Below, piece by piece: positions 1 through 11,400 of a DNA stretch of 64,000 nucleotides. The notes beneath the pieces were generated by a model that was not told the origin of the DNA, ran no database searches, and saw only the letters and a program-made list of their open reading frames with translations. Made by a program: the position numbers and the translations under genes. The stretch comes from Myrica gale (taxonomy: Eukaryota; Streptophyta; Magnoliopsida; Fagales; Myricaceae), in the NCBI GenBank assembly GCA_963930655.1, contig OZ005618.1, positions 17,077,001 to 17,141,000 on the forward strand, written 5' to 3'. How positions within the stretch are numbered: the first letter of the stretch is position 1; each line of letters begins with the position of its first letter.

Positions 1-3000
1 GTGAGCCCAGATAGAACGGTACGAATTAGCACTTGCCTGCGAGGAGAACTCCGGGAAAACCTCATCAAGTTCCTCGTAGCCCACAAAAACAACTTTGCAT
101 GGTCACATGTCGACATGGAAGGCATTGATCCTGCGGTGATTGCACACCAGTTGAGTATCTGGCCAGGTACCAGTCTTGTTTGGTAGCGGCGGAGAACTTT
201 TGCAGCAGAGTGCAACCAAGCTATTGCTGAAGAGGTCAACAAGCTCTTGGCTGCCGACTTCATCTGAGAAGTACATTATCCAAACTAGCTTTCGAATATG
301 GTGATGGTGAAGAAAAGTACGGGCAAATGGCGGATGTGTGTGGATTTCAAGGACCTTAACCATACATGTCCCAAGGATAGTTTTCCGTTGCCTCAGATTG
401 ACTTGCTGGTAGATTCAACTACCGAGCACGAGTTCTTATCATTCATCGATACTTTTTCGGGATACAATCAGATTTGTATGGATCTAAACGGCCAAGAAAA
501 AACATCCTTTGTGACCGACCGAGGACTCTATTGTTACAAGGTCGTGCCGTTTGGGCTCAAAAATACTGGGGCTACCTACCAAAGGCTCGTCAGCTGCATG
601 TTCAAAGATCAGATTGGACGAAACATTAAGGTTTATGTCGACGATATGCTGGTCAAAAGTCACTACGCTCACGAGCATTTGGCTGACCTAGCAGAAACTT
701 TCAAGGTCTTAGATCATTACCGAATGAAGCTCAACCCGACCAAATGTGCCATCGGCGTGTCATCGGGGAAGTTCCTGGGTTCCTGGTCTCGCACAAAGGA
801 ATTGAAGCTAATCCCGAAAAGATCGAAGCGATAATGCAGCTTAAGCCACCAACCACGAAACAAGAGGTACAGAGGCTCATCGGCAAAGTCATTGCTCTCA
901 GTCACTTTATCTCCCGGTCCACAGATGACTGCTTGCCATTTGTCAAGATCCTTCGTAGCCATTTCGAGTGGAACCAAGAGTGTGCTATCGCATTTGAACA
1001 GTTAAAACATTATTTACAAAATCCCCGCTGCTCAGCTGCCCGACTCTGGGGATACTTTGTGCTTGTACCTTGCCGTCAATGCCCAGGAAGTTAGCATGGT
1101 CCTCGTCTGTGACGAAGATGGCAAACAACAGCCAGTGTACTATGTCAGTCGGGCCTTGCATGGGGCAGGGGAAAGGTACTTAGCCATTGAATGTGCTACG
1201 TTCGGCTTGCTGGTGACAGCTCGCAAGCTCTAACCATACTGTCAGGTTCATAGCGTGATCGTCCTCACTAACCTACCACTCAAGAAAACTTTGCAGAACT
1301 TGGAGGCCTCGGGGCAACTGCTACAATGGGCGATAGAGCTCAGCGAGTTCGACATTCAATACCAACTTCGTCGTAAAATTCAGGGCCAAGTCGTGGCTGA
1401 TTTCTGGTCGAGACAGATGAAGTTGAAACAGATCCCGGCCACTATTGTCCGTCATCTCCCATCGGACCAGTTCCTCAGGCGAAATGCACCTGGATTGCCC
1501 ATGTGGATGAGTCATCTAATAAATGGGCCAGTGGAGCAGGATTATGCTTACCTCCCCAGACAAAATGGAGCTACAATATGCCTTCCGCTTCGATTTCCGA
1601 GCAACTAATAACGAATCTGAGTATGAAATCATTCTAGCTGGTGTGAGTATAGCACGTTTTATGGGAGCTGATGGCGTCATAGTTCGTAGCGACTCTCAAT
1701 TCGAGGTCGGACAGGTTAAAGGCAAATTTCTTATGAAGTGTAGCAAGATGAAAGAATATCTCCCCCAGGTACAAGAGCTCCAACGCCTATTTAAGCAATT
1801 CTCGATTGAACAGATCCCACGGGAAGAGAACTACCAAGTTGACACATTAGCCCAGATGGCTTCACACTGCGATGGCCCGAAAAGTCCAACAGGGGTTCAC
1901 TTGGAAATATTGTCCCAACCCTCCATCCACTATGAACACTCAGTATTTCAGGTTACCCACATTGATTCGTAGGGACCACCGATTACATGATTTCTCCTTA
2001 CGGGCGAACTCTCAACCGACAGAGCAGAAGCTTGGAAGCTGCGCATACAGGCTGCTCGGTATACCAAACTGATGGACATCCTTTATAAGCAAAGTTTTTA
2101 TCGGCCCCTGCTGCGGCGCCTTACGCCCTTCGAGGCTGACCAAGTGTTGCGGGAGATCCATGAAGGAATATGTGGGACCATTTGGGAGGACGAGCCCTGG
2201 CCAACAAGGCCATCCGAGCAGGGTACTACTGGCTGGCCATTCTCAAGGATTCAATGGCATTGGTAAGGAGTTATGACAAGTGCCAGCGATATGCGAATGT
2301 ACAGCGGGAGCCAGCTCAGAACATGTCTCCGATTAGTTCCCCATGGCCGTTCGACCAGTGAGGAATCGACATCGTTGGCCCATTTCCTATTAGTAAAGGG
2401 TAGGTCAAATTCCAGGTGGTCGCTCAAACGTGACATTTTTCACCGAGAAGCATATTCGACGATTTGTTTGGTCGACCATTATCTACCGATTTGGCATACC
2501 CAAAAAATCTGATTTTAGGCAATGGAAGGGAGTTTGACAACCGTCACTTCAAGGAATTTTGCGAGGAGCTCGGTATCCAACACCATTTCTCCTCTCTGGC
2601 ATACCCCCCGACCAATGTTCAGGTGGAAATAACCATTCGTACGATAGTGAACATGTTGAAAGTCAAACTCGACAGCATAAAAGGTGTGTGGGCAGAAGCA
2701 ATCCCGAAAGTCTTGTGGACATATAGGACAACAGTCAGAATGTCGACGGGCGAAACACCAGTTAGCCTCACATATGGTGCAGAGGCAATGGTCCTAGTCG
2801 AGATGGGTGTTCACACTTATCAAGTTAGTAATTATGACTCTGAATATAATCAGCAGGAGCTCAGAACCACCCTTGATTTGCTAGAGGAAAAGAAGGAGGC
2901 TGCAAGCATGAGGAATCACAACTACCAATGTCAAGTGGAGAGATATTACAACTCTAAGGTGAAAATAAAACATTTTGCCGCAGGCGACCTGGTCCTCCGA

Positions 3001-3033
3001 GAGACACTGCCTCCCAATGTTGATCCATCCTAG
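1..3033 (+). pseudogene. Ty3/gypsy (Tat-type) pol polyprotein, decayed
   Basis: Remnant of a retrotransposon polyprotein that begins before the window. In order: the pre-RT linker (1-186), reverse transcriptase with a CPKDSFPLPQID motif and the YVDD catalytic box near 634-645 (ORF 298-834), a frameshift near 780 into the RT connection and first RNase H (744-1250), an archaeal-type second RNase H (about 1480-1960), the HHCC zinc-binding part of integrase (2072-2360, frameshifted near 2180) and the integrase core plus chromo-like tail (2464-3033). The integrase 'DNG' catalytic aspartate reads as GNG, whereas the later glutamate (QVEITIRT) is kept. Stops and frameshifts throughout show it is dead. 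The presence of two RNase H domains points to the Tat/Retand/Ogre lineage of plant gypsy elements; this is family knowledge applied to visible motifs. Confidence 0.9.
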
Positions 3034-3039
3034 GGAAAA

Positions 3040-3345
3040 CTCCTGCTCCGGATAGCGTCCAAAAAGCGGTCAAACCCTGTCAATTTGCTAAGGCATAATC
3101 GGGTACCGTGCTCCGCTTAACGTCTGAGCAGCGATCAAACCCTCTTTTAATGTGCTAAGATACGATTAGGTTTCGTGCTCCGAATAACGTCTCCAAGTAC
3201 TACGGCACGATCGGGTACCCTGCTCCGGATAATGTCCGAGCAGTGGTCGAACCCTCACCATGTGCTAAGGCACGATCAGGTACCTTCCTCATTCAGCCCC
3301 CTAAGTGATAAAAACATTATCGGGTACACTGCTCATTCAAAACGA
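3040..3345 (+). repeat. Degenerate tandem repeat downstream of gypsy pol
   Basis: About 3.5 diverged copies of a roughly 70-bp unit containing 'TGCTCCGGATAACGTC', 'GCGGTCAAACCCT' and 'GTGCTAAGGCACGATCGGGTAC'. Tandem repeats between pol and the 3' LTR are typical of Tat-type elements, so this is probably the 3' non-coding part of the element at 1-3033. Confidence 0.7.
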
Positions 3346-3566
3346 GATTACAACGTCCATATGATAAAGGGGAGTACTTTACTATGACGGAGTACTATTA
3401 TACTACAAACTCAAAACAGAAGCCCGTAGTGGTCGGTATGGGCATAGATGAAATGCGCAACTTCCAAAGCTGCTTGACATCCCTTGCAAAACTGGTCAGT
3501 ACCGCCAAGACATTGAGGCCATGTAACGACCTCGATCACGGTTCAATGTCCCCATTGGTGGCGGAA

Positions 3567-4020
3567 TTAGAGGATTGTCGCCTCTCTTAACGATCGCATG
3601 TCTACCACCTCTTCCAGGTCGTGTAGAATGTTGTAGATATGGCTGGCCTTGGTAGGTTTGGTAACACCGGCCACTAGTTTGAGCATGCAAAATAAGTACG
3701 TAGCTCGAGGGCTACCGCCTTCCATCCCTCGCCTGACCATCTCATACCCACTCAGGAAGTTTGCTCGCCTTACCATATCCACCCCTTAAACATAATGTGA
3801 ATGCCTTTTAGAAATAATACGTCTGGGTTGTGGTGTCGATAGAACAGGTCCAGGTACTGGAGAACCTCGACATGACTTTCACCTAAGTTCGGAAGGTCCC
3901 CCACCGGGAATGATCGACATATAACTTCTTCCTTTGTCACGTCGCGCAGAGCTCGGCAGGTTCCTGATCTACACCAAAAGTTTGCTTGGTAGCATGGTGA
4001 GGCGGTCAATCTTTCGACGT
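3567..4020 (-). pseudogene. Antisense-oriented ORF remnant downstream of gypsy pol
   Basis: Two overlapping reading frames (4009-3770 and 3782-3567) look like one protein broken by a single frameshift near 3775, because the FKGW end of the first runs into the MVRRANFLSG start of the second. It reads opposite to the adjacent pol. No domain is recognised. Some Tat-type elements (for example Grande) carry an antisense gene between pol and the 3' LTR, and this may be such a remnant; that assignment is inference. A short antisense repeat of a different element is the alternative. Confidence 0.4.
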
Positions 4021-4405
4021 CTCATATTACCAGAACCTCTGTCAAAGCGCCCAAAATCTTGGCAAGAATGAATCTTGATCTACACGAAGAACGCACACAT
4101 ACCGCCTTAGGAGGTAGGTATTTATAACTCTAATCATTGAATGAGCTTCCAGAATGTCAGTAGAAGGGGAGACGGTTCAGGCCGCATAACCATCTTGCCC
4201 GCCTTTAACAATTCAATAAAGGTTAAGGTCGTAATCTGACAATACAGGGTGTAACAGAATGAAGCGAAGAATGGTCAATCAATTGGCACGTTTTTAGAAT
4301 GTGTCGGTATTTCATTCCAACCAGTAAGAGCAACCTACTGTTTCAAAATACCCAACGTATATGTACATGACTGGTGTTAAAAAATGGTCCTTTAGGTTTG
4401 CATCA

Positions 4406-4816
4406 TTACTCTTCACTTGTCCACAGCACTGGTGGAGGGTCGACATTTCTACTTACGGGGATGTTCTGGTCGGGTACTAGAGCAGTCTGCTCAGTCACCA
4501 TTTCTCCCTCTCCCTCAAGGGCAGGCTCCTCGACTGTCTCCTGAATCGTTGGCCCTACTGGTGGTTCTTCGTTTGAAGACTCAATGGACAGTGCTTCTTC
4601 CACGACCGAGGTGCCAGCTTCAGAACTAAGAGAACCGTAATACTCTTTCCATGAGAATCCTGACGGGTCAAGGTCGGGAAACCTCTCTGTGGCTACCCCC
4701 TTGCAAGCCTTAAAGCCTTGTTGGAACCCGGATTTTTTGATTGAAGCAGATGATATCACGACCAATCCGGTCGAGCAACCGGGGAATGAGGACCTTATCG
4801 ATCGGGCCGAGTGCAC
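4406..4816 (-). pseudogene. Acidic antisense ORF, 136 aa
   Basis: Open minus-strand frame with an N-terminal half ending in PDLDPSGFSWKEYYGSL and a strongly acidic, Glu/Pro/Thr-rich C-terminal half. It lies upstream, on the same strand, of the remnant at 3567-4020 and may belong to the same antisense transcription unit of the gypsy element. It shows no recognised domain and no signal or membrane segment. It overlaps the start of the second RNase H copy only by a few bases. Confidence 0.35.
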
Positions 4817-5290
4817 TTGGATTGCCTAGGTGGACGCGTCATCCAACAAATGGGCCAGCGGGATTAGCGTGGTCCTAACTTCTTTGGACGACCAAGAGTT
4901 GTAGTACACTCTTCGATTTGGTTTCCAAGCAACAAATAACGAGGCCGAATACGAAGACGTTTTGGCAGGGGTGAGTATAGCTCTGCTCTTGGGGGGCCGA
5001 TGATGTTATAATCTATAGCGACTCTCAGCTCGTGGTCGGACAAATCAAAGGAGAATTCGTGGCCAAGGATAGCAAAATGAGGGAATATCTTCTTAGGGTG
5101 CTCGAACTCAAAAATGCGTTCAAGCAATTCCCAATCGAGCAAGTGCCCCAAGAGGCTAATGAGAAAGCAGACCTCCTAGCCCAGATGGCTTCCAACTCCG
5201 ACGATCCCGACCGTCCCTAGGGCATCTTCCTGGAGGTTTTGCCACAACCATCAATACATTTTGATCACTCGGTATGGTAGGTAGCTCATG
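4808..5290 (+). pseudogene. Second copy of gypsy archaeal-type RNase H
   Basis: This stretch parallels 1484-1960: the same TWIA-VD-SSNKWASG start, the NNEAEYE motif, the SDSQLVVGQIKGE motif and the EQVPQEANEKADLLAQMAS end. It therefore duplicates the second RNase H domain of Tat-type pol. The frame breaks near 4900 and near 5003 and the domain is cut off after about 5290. It sits downstream of the first element in the same orientation and probably comes from another, almost fully deleted copy. Confidence 0.8.
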
Positions 5291-6039
5291 CTCAAAGGTG
5301 GGGATGCCCTATTACTCGAGTAATAGGTGTCAGGATGTTATTGGATCTGACGTGCTCGCCATCAGCCACATCTGTAAATTCCGTTGGTTATCTAACGGCA
5401 GGACTAATGTGGGAAAAGTTTCAAACCCCAGGGATACCGGTAGGACAAAAAATACCTTATGGACCAATCGGGAAAAAGGCTAAACCCCAAGGACTGTTGG
5501 AGTAATTTAGCCAAAGCTAAAGACAAGGGGGTTTTCAAAATTTTGAGGTCCATTGCCCCCTTCGCTCCTCCACTGGGGGTGGCTCAGATGGGTAGGCGGG
5601 AAAGGCAACCACGTAAGGCCCCATAATGGGGATGTTTGATACCCCAATATTTGGGGTATCAAAATTTCCAGCAAACTGAACACACATTAAAATTTTTAAC
5701 ATTTACACACACTCCATACCTTTCACAAACCCTAATAAATCTCAATATCTAAAAGATTTCCAAAATTTTGGGAATATTCTCCGATGTATTGGCAAACAAA
5801 CATCTCCAATATGACCTAGAAAATAGAAAGTAATTTTCATATAAACTCAATGTATTTAATTCTGATATTTTTTTTTTGGCAATACCATTTGTTTTGTAGG
5901 GAAACTTGAGTGGTCATCTAAACTCATCTCAGGTTGGTTCGACACCTTCGAACCCAGATTCTTTTTCAGACCACCTCGCAGAGAGGCGACTTGACTATGC
6001 ACAACGTGTTTCTATGACAAGTCGTAACTTCAGCAATTA
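5291..6039. other. No gene recognised; AT-rich spacer with a palindrome
   Basis: Nothing coding is supported. At about 5637-5663 there is a near-perfect hairpin with arms TTTGATACCCCAA and TTGGGGTATCAAA around a 3-base loop. The rest is AT-rich and without recognisable repeat ends. Confidence 0.5.
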
Positions 6040-6310
6040 TGATGATGTCAACAATAACCCCAATGCTCGGAAGCCAAATAAAGATGCAAGAATCACCGAG
6101 GGGGGTGGCCTCGGATTAAGTCTCCGACGGCCAAGTCAGTGTTTAAGAGTGAAGATGGGTATTCTGAAGATAGAATTAAGCATGGGTTTAACGAGGAGAA
6201 TACATGAGTTTTTATACCTGTACCTGTAAGGCATTAGAGTTTCATTCGGAGAGTTCCCGAACAAATAGACTGTTTAGGAGGAGTCTTAGGGCTGCCAGAG
6301 TTCTGTCCGA
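6040..6310 (-). repeat. 3' LTR of the deleted gypsy element, truncated
   Basis: Homologous to 8811-9125. The inner end (about 6310-6330) abuts RT coding sequence, so the first roughly 100 bp of this LTR were lost with the pol deletion. Confidence 0.75.
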
Positions 6311-7110
6311 TCCGATCCGAGAATACAAGAGCTCATGCGCTGTGGTCGAGTCCACCAGCAAATCGATCCGAGGCAAAGGAAAACTATCTTTGGGACATGC
6401 GAGGTTCAGATCCTTAAAATTCACTCACATCCGTCATTTACCCGTGCTCTTCTTCACCAGTTACACGTTCGAGAGCCAGTTTGGATAATGGACCTCCCGA
6501 ATGAAATCGGTCGCCATGAGTTTGCTGACCTCCTCGGCCACAGCCTGGTTACGCTGGGGCGCAAATGTCCTTCGCCTATGCCTTACTGATCGGCTGTCCG
6601 GCAGCGTGCTCAGATCATGCGTGATTACTTCAGGACTGATGCCTTCCATGTCCACATGTGACATGCAAAACTTCCCTTGTGATCCTCCAAGAACCTGACT
6701 AACTGTGCTCGAAATTCGCCCTGCAAATTCGAGCTTATCCGCACTGTCCGATCCGGACCAATTGAAACCTCCTCTAACTCCTCAGCCACCTGAGTTCGCT
6801 TGCCTTCAGCCCCTTCTTCCTCAAGCTGGGCCAAAGACCCAATATCTGGCTCTGCTTCTTTAGTTCCTCTGACCATTTGACAATAGGCTGGTTGGTTATG
6901 ATCCTTTATTGTCGAGTAATAGCAGTCACGAGCAACCTTTTGATAGCCCTTCACCACTCCCAACCCAAGAGAGTAGGGAACTTTATCGTAAGGTGATAGA
7001 TAGAAGAAACGATACGGAGAGCAGCCAGAGTAGAACGACCAATAATGGCATTGTAGGTCGAGGGCGCACTTACTACCAAGAAGTTAACCAGGGTGGTTGC
7101 TGACGTGGGA
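6240..7110 (-). pseudogene. Gypsy protease end and RT start
   Basis: The minus strand carries the YNAIIGR motif of plant gypsy protease near 7050, then a charged linker (6963-6625), the pre-RT segment (SHVDMEGISPEVITHDLS) and the first RT block (CPKDSFPLPRIDLLVDSTTAHELL, in two parts). Several frame breaks separate these. RT ends abruptly at about 6330 against the 3' LTR, so no YxDD box remains. Confidence 0.8.
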
Positions 7111-7135
7111 TGGTCTCCCAAGGTAAGGTGAAGCT

Positions 7136-8738
7136 TTACTGACCCGAGAAGGTGAACCTTGTGACCCCCAAATCCGAACAGGTCTGAAGGAGACGGCTTG
7201 GCCCGGTGTGGCTATGTCCACCCATGATCATACATACAATTCTTTGACTAGGAGGAGGAGAGAGTAAGTCTTGTTCGGCTGGGTTGGGCGTCGTTGGCGG
7301 GCATTCTTTCGGTGGGCTTTGTTGGCGAGCCCGAGACCGAGCATGAACAAGTCGAGGTGCTACATCCCGAGACCGAGCATGAACAGGTCGAGGTGCTACA
7401 TGCTCTAGAATGAAACGACGGAGCTTGTCTTCCTTCACTAAGTATTCGATCTGTCTTCGTAGCTCCCAGCAGTCATCAGTGTCATGACCGTAGTCCTCAT
7501 GGAACAACTCGCAATATTTCTTTTAGTCTCACACCCTCGAGCCCTGACGAGGCTTAGGCAGTCATCTGACGTTCGGATCACCTTTCATGGTCAGGAGCAT
7601 TTCCTGAGGGGTCGCGTTGAGCGGAGTAAGTGCTCCTCTGTTCTCCTGCAAGGGCCGCACATCGAACCTCGGTTGAGGGGAAAAATCTCGGGCCGAACGA
7701 CGACGTTGATCTCTCGGTCGCGGACGTTCGGGTTCTCGATCATGCTTGTTTGATCGTGGCAATTCCTACTAGAGATGCCCGACCCGAGAACATGTCCTCA
7801 TAATCTATATGCTCCCAGGCCTTTCTCATTACCTCTCTGAAGTCGGTCAGATTCTTCCGAATGAGGTACTCCAGGAAATCACTGGGCTGCAGGCTGGCGG
7901 TCAGGGCCAGGAGCTTAGTCTCATCAGTGGCACGTGAGACGGTCACGACCTCACAATTAAATCAGGCTATATAAGCCCGCAAAGTCTCCTTGGGACCCTT
8001 CTTGATGCTAAATAGGTAGGACAAGGGCCTCTTCGTCTTCCTATTAGAAGCATAGTTACTGACGAACAGGGCGTTGAGTGAATCGAAGTCGTCGACAGAC
8101 CCAGGTGGCAAGCTGGAGAACCACCGTTGTGCTGGCCCCTTCAGGGTGACGGAGAAAGCACGACAGAGGACCGGGTCCGCATACGACTGGACGTGCATCT
8201 GCAGGGTGAAAAGCTCGATGTGGTCACATGGATCTCCCGAGCCATCAAAAAGGTCGATGATAGGCGGGCGGAACCATTGGGGAAGCGGGCAAGAGAGCAC
8301 CTTCGTTGTGAATGGGGAACGGCAAAGTTGAGACATGTGGGATAAAGTCACGACCTTGGCAATCTCCCCGGCTGCCTGTTTCTGTTCGAGCAACCGGATT
8401 TGTTCAGTCATCTCCTCAAGGAGGAGGCCACGCGACCCTCTGCTTTGAGATCGTCGAGAATAAGCCCGAGTGCATGACCCAGGGACGGGACGATTCTCGC
8501 CTGAGCCTTTAGGCGGAATTTCCAAAGCGCGAGACCCGGGCGGGGATGGAGGTGAAGGAGGAGGGGGCGGAGTCTGCTCTTCCAATCTGCGAGCCAAGCT
8601 TTCCAAGTTTCTGGCCAAGGCAGGAGTGGTCGCCTCGTTTCTGACCACGGCAGCTAGCAGGGCGTCTGCCAAGGGAGACTCACCGATGACCACACCGGAT
8701 TGACCAGCACCGTTTTGATCTTCAGGAGTGGACGTCAT
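7136..8738 (-). pseudogene. Gypsy gag (capsid/nucleocapsid), interrupted
   Basis: The ATG at 8738 (MTSTPEDQNG) is chosen because the longer frame runs into the primer-binding site. The first part has a Pro-rich linker, then the retrotransposon gag core (FDGSGDPCDHIELF, SVTLKGPAQRWFSSLPPGSVDDF). A single in-frame TGA at 7962-7964 interrupts it before the same frame continues to 7740. A frame change leads to a basic Arg-rich stretch (7762-7562) and then a zinc-knuckle-like remnant (FHEDYGHDTDDCWEL) at 7507-7136, which contains a short tandem duplication (7330-7400, PRPVHARSRDVA). Confidence 0.8.
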
Positions 8739-8787
8739 TGGAATGCAATAACTAAGAACAAATCGTCTGTAAGGTGACTTTTGTAGA

Positions 8788-8810
8788 GGATTCCCACAGA
8801 CAGCCCCAAC
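8788..8810 (-). promoter_or_regulatory. Retrotransposon primer-binding site
   Basis: Directly inside the LTR, the minus strand reads TTGGGGCTGTCTGTGGGAA, close to the TTGGCGCCGTCTGTGGGAA primer-binding site common in Tat-type elements. Position and sequence agree; a few bases have decayed. Confidence 0.65.
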
Positions 8811-9196
8811 TGATGATGTCAAGAATCACCACAGTGCTCGGAAGCCAAATGAACCTGCAAGAATCACCCAGGGGGTGGTCTCAGATCAAGTGTCCGACGG
8901 CCAAGTCAGTGTTTAAGAGAGAAGATGAGTATTCTGACGACAGTATTAAGCATGGGTTTAACGATGAGAATACCTGGGTTTTATACATATACCGACGTCA
9001 CAGTCCTGCTAAGAGACTATCTCTTAAAGTAGTAGAGTTTCATTAGGAGACTTCCCGAACAAATAGGTTGTTTAGAAGGAGTCCTGGGGCTGCCAGAGTC
9101 CTGTTCTAGGTCAGATGGTCAATACGCGGAATGTGCTAATGGGCCAAAGCCCAAGCGGTCGGGCTTGTCAAGGGCCGAGTATTTCTTGACCCATCA
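8811..9196 (-). repeat. 5' LTR of the deleted gypsy element
   Basis: About 386 bp. It matches 6040-6310 in the same orientation (shared CGACGGCCAAGTCAGTGTTT, GCATGGGTTTAACGA and GGGCTGCCAGAGT blocks) with scattered substitutions. Outer ends read TGATGATGTCAA (plus strand) and TTGACCCATCA, giving the expected short inverted termini. Confidence 0.8.
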
Positions 9197-9349
9197 ATAT
9201 CAATCTTGAGAAGTTGAGGATTTCGAACTTCCGTGCCTTGTCCCTTCATATTGGCGCATGTGTTGGTACCCATAATCTCAAAACTGCAATAACAGCAGAC
9301 ATAGGAATTAAACAGGTCTCTATTGATATTTTGATTGAAAAATGTGCAG

Positions 9350-10065
9350 GAAAATGAAGATGGTTTGGTAGCAAAGTTCTACCATATGAGGAAACAAATT
9401 GTATGGGAAATCATGAAGGAGGGTTTGAATAGAAAAATTGAAATCGAATGGTCCGATGTTATAGGAATCAAAGCTGCAACCAGGGAATGTCGGCCTGGAA
9501 TTCTTGATTGAGGTCAATTTTTCTTCATCTTTGACTCTCTCATTTTTAATGACAATGAGATTTTATATTGAAGTGAGGTGGTTCTTTCAAGGAGATCAAT
9601 AGAAATGTTGTTTAATTCTTCTTTCAAGTCTCTCATATTCAATAAAGCTTTATATATGCAGCTTGACAAACCACCAAAGTTCTATAAAGAGATTGACTCA
9701 GCCGCGGAAACATCCTACATGGAATGATATGCCAGATTTCACCAATGGTGAAGCTCTAATTAACAGGTTTGTATCTTTTTTGTTTCTGCAATGACAACTC
9801 AAGCTCGTGACAAACCATCCAACTCCAGAAAATAAAATATATTTCACATCTAGTTCTCGTGGGATCTTACTGGTATGGTAGAAACTAATGAATTTAATTT
9901 GTGTTTCATATGCTACCCTTAGGACTTAGGAGGCACTATGTTAAATTCCTCCGGGAGTTCTTGACAAACACTATGAGAAGCTCGTTCAAAGTGACAGTCA
10001 ACTATTGATGCCGAGCCAAATGCCATTCCCAAGTAAAGATTCTCTCTACTTTGAGTCAGACCCTC
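9350..10065 (+). pseudogene. Remnant of a plant multi-exon gene (ASG1-like?)
   Basis: Three blocks look like exons separated by introns: about 9350-9513 (KIEIEWSDVIGIKAATRE, ending in a stop), about 9661-9760 after a TTTATATATGCAG acceptor (LDKPPKFYKEIDSA, then stops) and about 9925-10065 (RRHYVKF, LDKHYEKLVQSDSQLL). The order and motifs remind me of the plant-specific ASG1 (ALTERED SEED GERMINATION 1) family, but that is recollection and was not tested. In-frame stops in every block mean it is not a working gene in this form. Confidence 0.35.
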
Positions 10066-10345
10066 AAATACATGATTCAGCGATCACTCTTCAGAACTTT
10101 TATGTTGGAGGTGGTGTCGCGTGGCTTATTCCAGACTCAAATCTATCATGCAGTGATCACTCCTCAGAACTATAACGAGTCAACTCCAAACATTGAAGAA
10201 GTCCAAAGCTTTTCTGAAATATATCATGCAGCGATCACTCAGAACTATAACGAGCTAACTCCATACATTGAAGGAGTCCAAAGCTTTATTTCATATCCAG
10301 ATATAACTCCTCAAAACTATACCATGGCAGCTGGGCCTAGAGTCG
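10066..10345 (+). repeat. Short tandem repeats at the 3' side of the pseudogene
   Basis: Three diverged copies of a unit containing ATCACTCCTCAGAACTATAACGA (near 10155, 10233 and 10304), spaced about 75 bp, within an open frame of 103 codons (10051-10362). They may be the tail of the gene remnant at 9350-10065. A reverse and a forward fragment of the same unit recur at 12337-12480. Confidence 0.55.
10273..10340 (+). repeat. 68-bp inverted repeat, left arm
   Basis: Reads GGAGTCCAAAGC at its left end and CTGGGCCTAG at its right end, and is, as read here, a perfect reverse complement of 12337-12404. The two arms enclose about 2 kb containing the pararetrovirus fragment. Confidence 0.85.
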
Positions 10346-10744
10346 GGAGTATGAAAATATGAAAATATATACATATGGACCATCGCGTCAAAATCTTAAT
10401 AGTGATACGTATGATATTATTCATTGTATCTATCCTTGTCAATCACTTCACAACATCTTCACCATAGACAAAAAAAAAATCACATTATCACTATCGCGCT
10501 TGTCACTACTAATATATATCACCATCAATATTTTATTGTTGTCGTAGATTTACCAAGTTCCTCCACTGCCCATATTGATAAATATAGATTTCAAGCTTAT
10601 TTGCTCGTCTATTGGTTAGAGCCAAGATTTAATTTAGCACGCGTATCCTTCTCCTTTTTCTTATTACTAGTAAGATCGGTTGTTCCCTCTACAAATAATA
10701 AAGTAATTAAACTTCAAAAGCACCATCCCAGCTGAGCAACCCTT

Positions 10745-11400
10745 TGTTTTTTTTTAAAAAAAAAATTTGTTAGGTAATGATTTGTGCCAAAATAGAAGGG
10801 AACTGATGTCACGTTCGATCAAGCCAAACTTAGTGTGCACTAATCAATTACGAATAAACAACTAAGAACAAGTGTTTTTTTTAAAAAAAAAACCCAAAAG
10901 AGTAGGGAGTAGCAATTTTTCCTGTGGAATACAATTGATAATATTTGATTCCCAATAGAGTCGACCTATATAGCTCGCAACTTATTAGATATACGAGGGC
11001 TTTGGTTTAGTCTTTTGGCTCTGATCAGATACGAGGTGTGCTGAGCGCTTTAGTAAGCGGCGTGGATCATTCCGATTCCGAGAGAGAATTCGAAAAAGAG
11101 AGTGCATGTACGTCTGTGTGTGAGAGTGAACGGGGCGGTGATGATGAAAGTGAAAAGTAAAATGCGAAAAGCAGAGGAAGGGAGGGTTTTTTATTCTTTT
11201 AGAGAGAGAGAGAGAGAGAGGGTGACAATACGTATGACCCGGAGTTCTGCCCATCCATTAAATTTTGGTCCCCGCGTTGGCAACCTCGTATATCTGTTTC
11301 TTTTTCCTTTCGAAAATACTAAGAAGTATGATAAAGTTTTTTTTTCCATTTCAATGTTTTAGAGAAATAATATATATTGTCAGAACTCTTGTTTTACAGT
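10745..11400. other. No gene recognised; poly-A/T tracts and a GA microsatellite
   Basis: Long A and T runs (10750-10770, 10875-10895) and a (GA)n tract near 11201-11220. Open frames here are short, low-complexity and mutually overlapping; none is supported. Confidence 0.5.

Larger units (their letters stand above)
6040..9196 (-). mobile_element. Internally deleted Tat-type gypsy retrotransposon with two LTRs
   Basis: Minus-strand element. The 5' LTR is at 8811-9196, followed by the primer-binding site, gag (8738-7136), protease and the beginning of RT (7110-6330), and then directly a truncated 3' LTR (6040-about 6310). RT stops right after the LVDSTTAHELL motif, so the catalytic RT core, both RNase H domains, integrase and the 5' part of the 3' LTR are missing. 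The LTR ends are TGATGGGTCAA and its imperfect complement TTGACATCATCA. No convincing target duplication was seen. The element cannot be autonomous. Confidence 0.85.

Noticed and set aside
7320-7400. Possible CRISPR-like or regulatory repeat
   Set aside because: Only two copies of a 42-bp unit within gag coding sequence; a simple in-frame duplication.
9320-9517. Minus-strand frame of 65 codons
   Set aside because: Antisense to the better supported plus-strand pseudogene exon block at 9350-9513.
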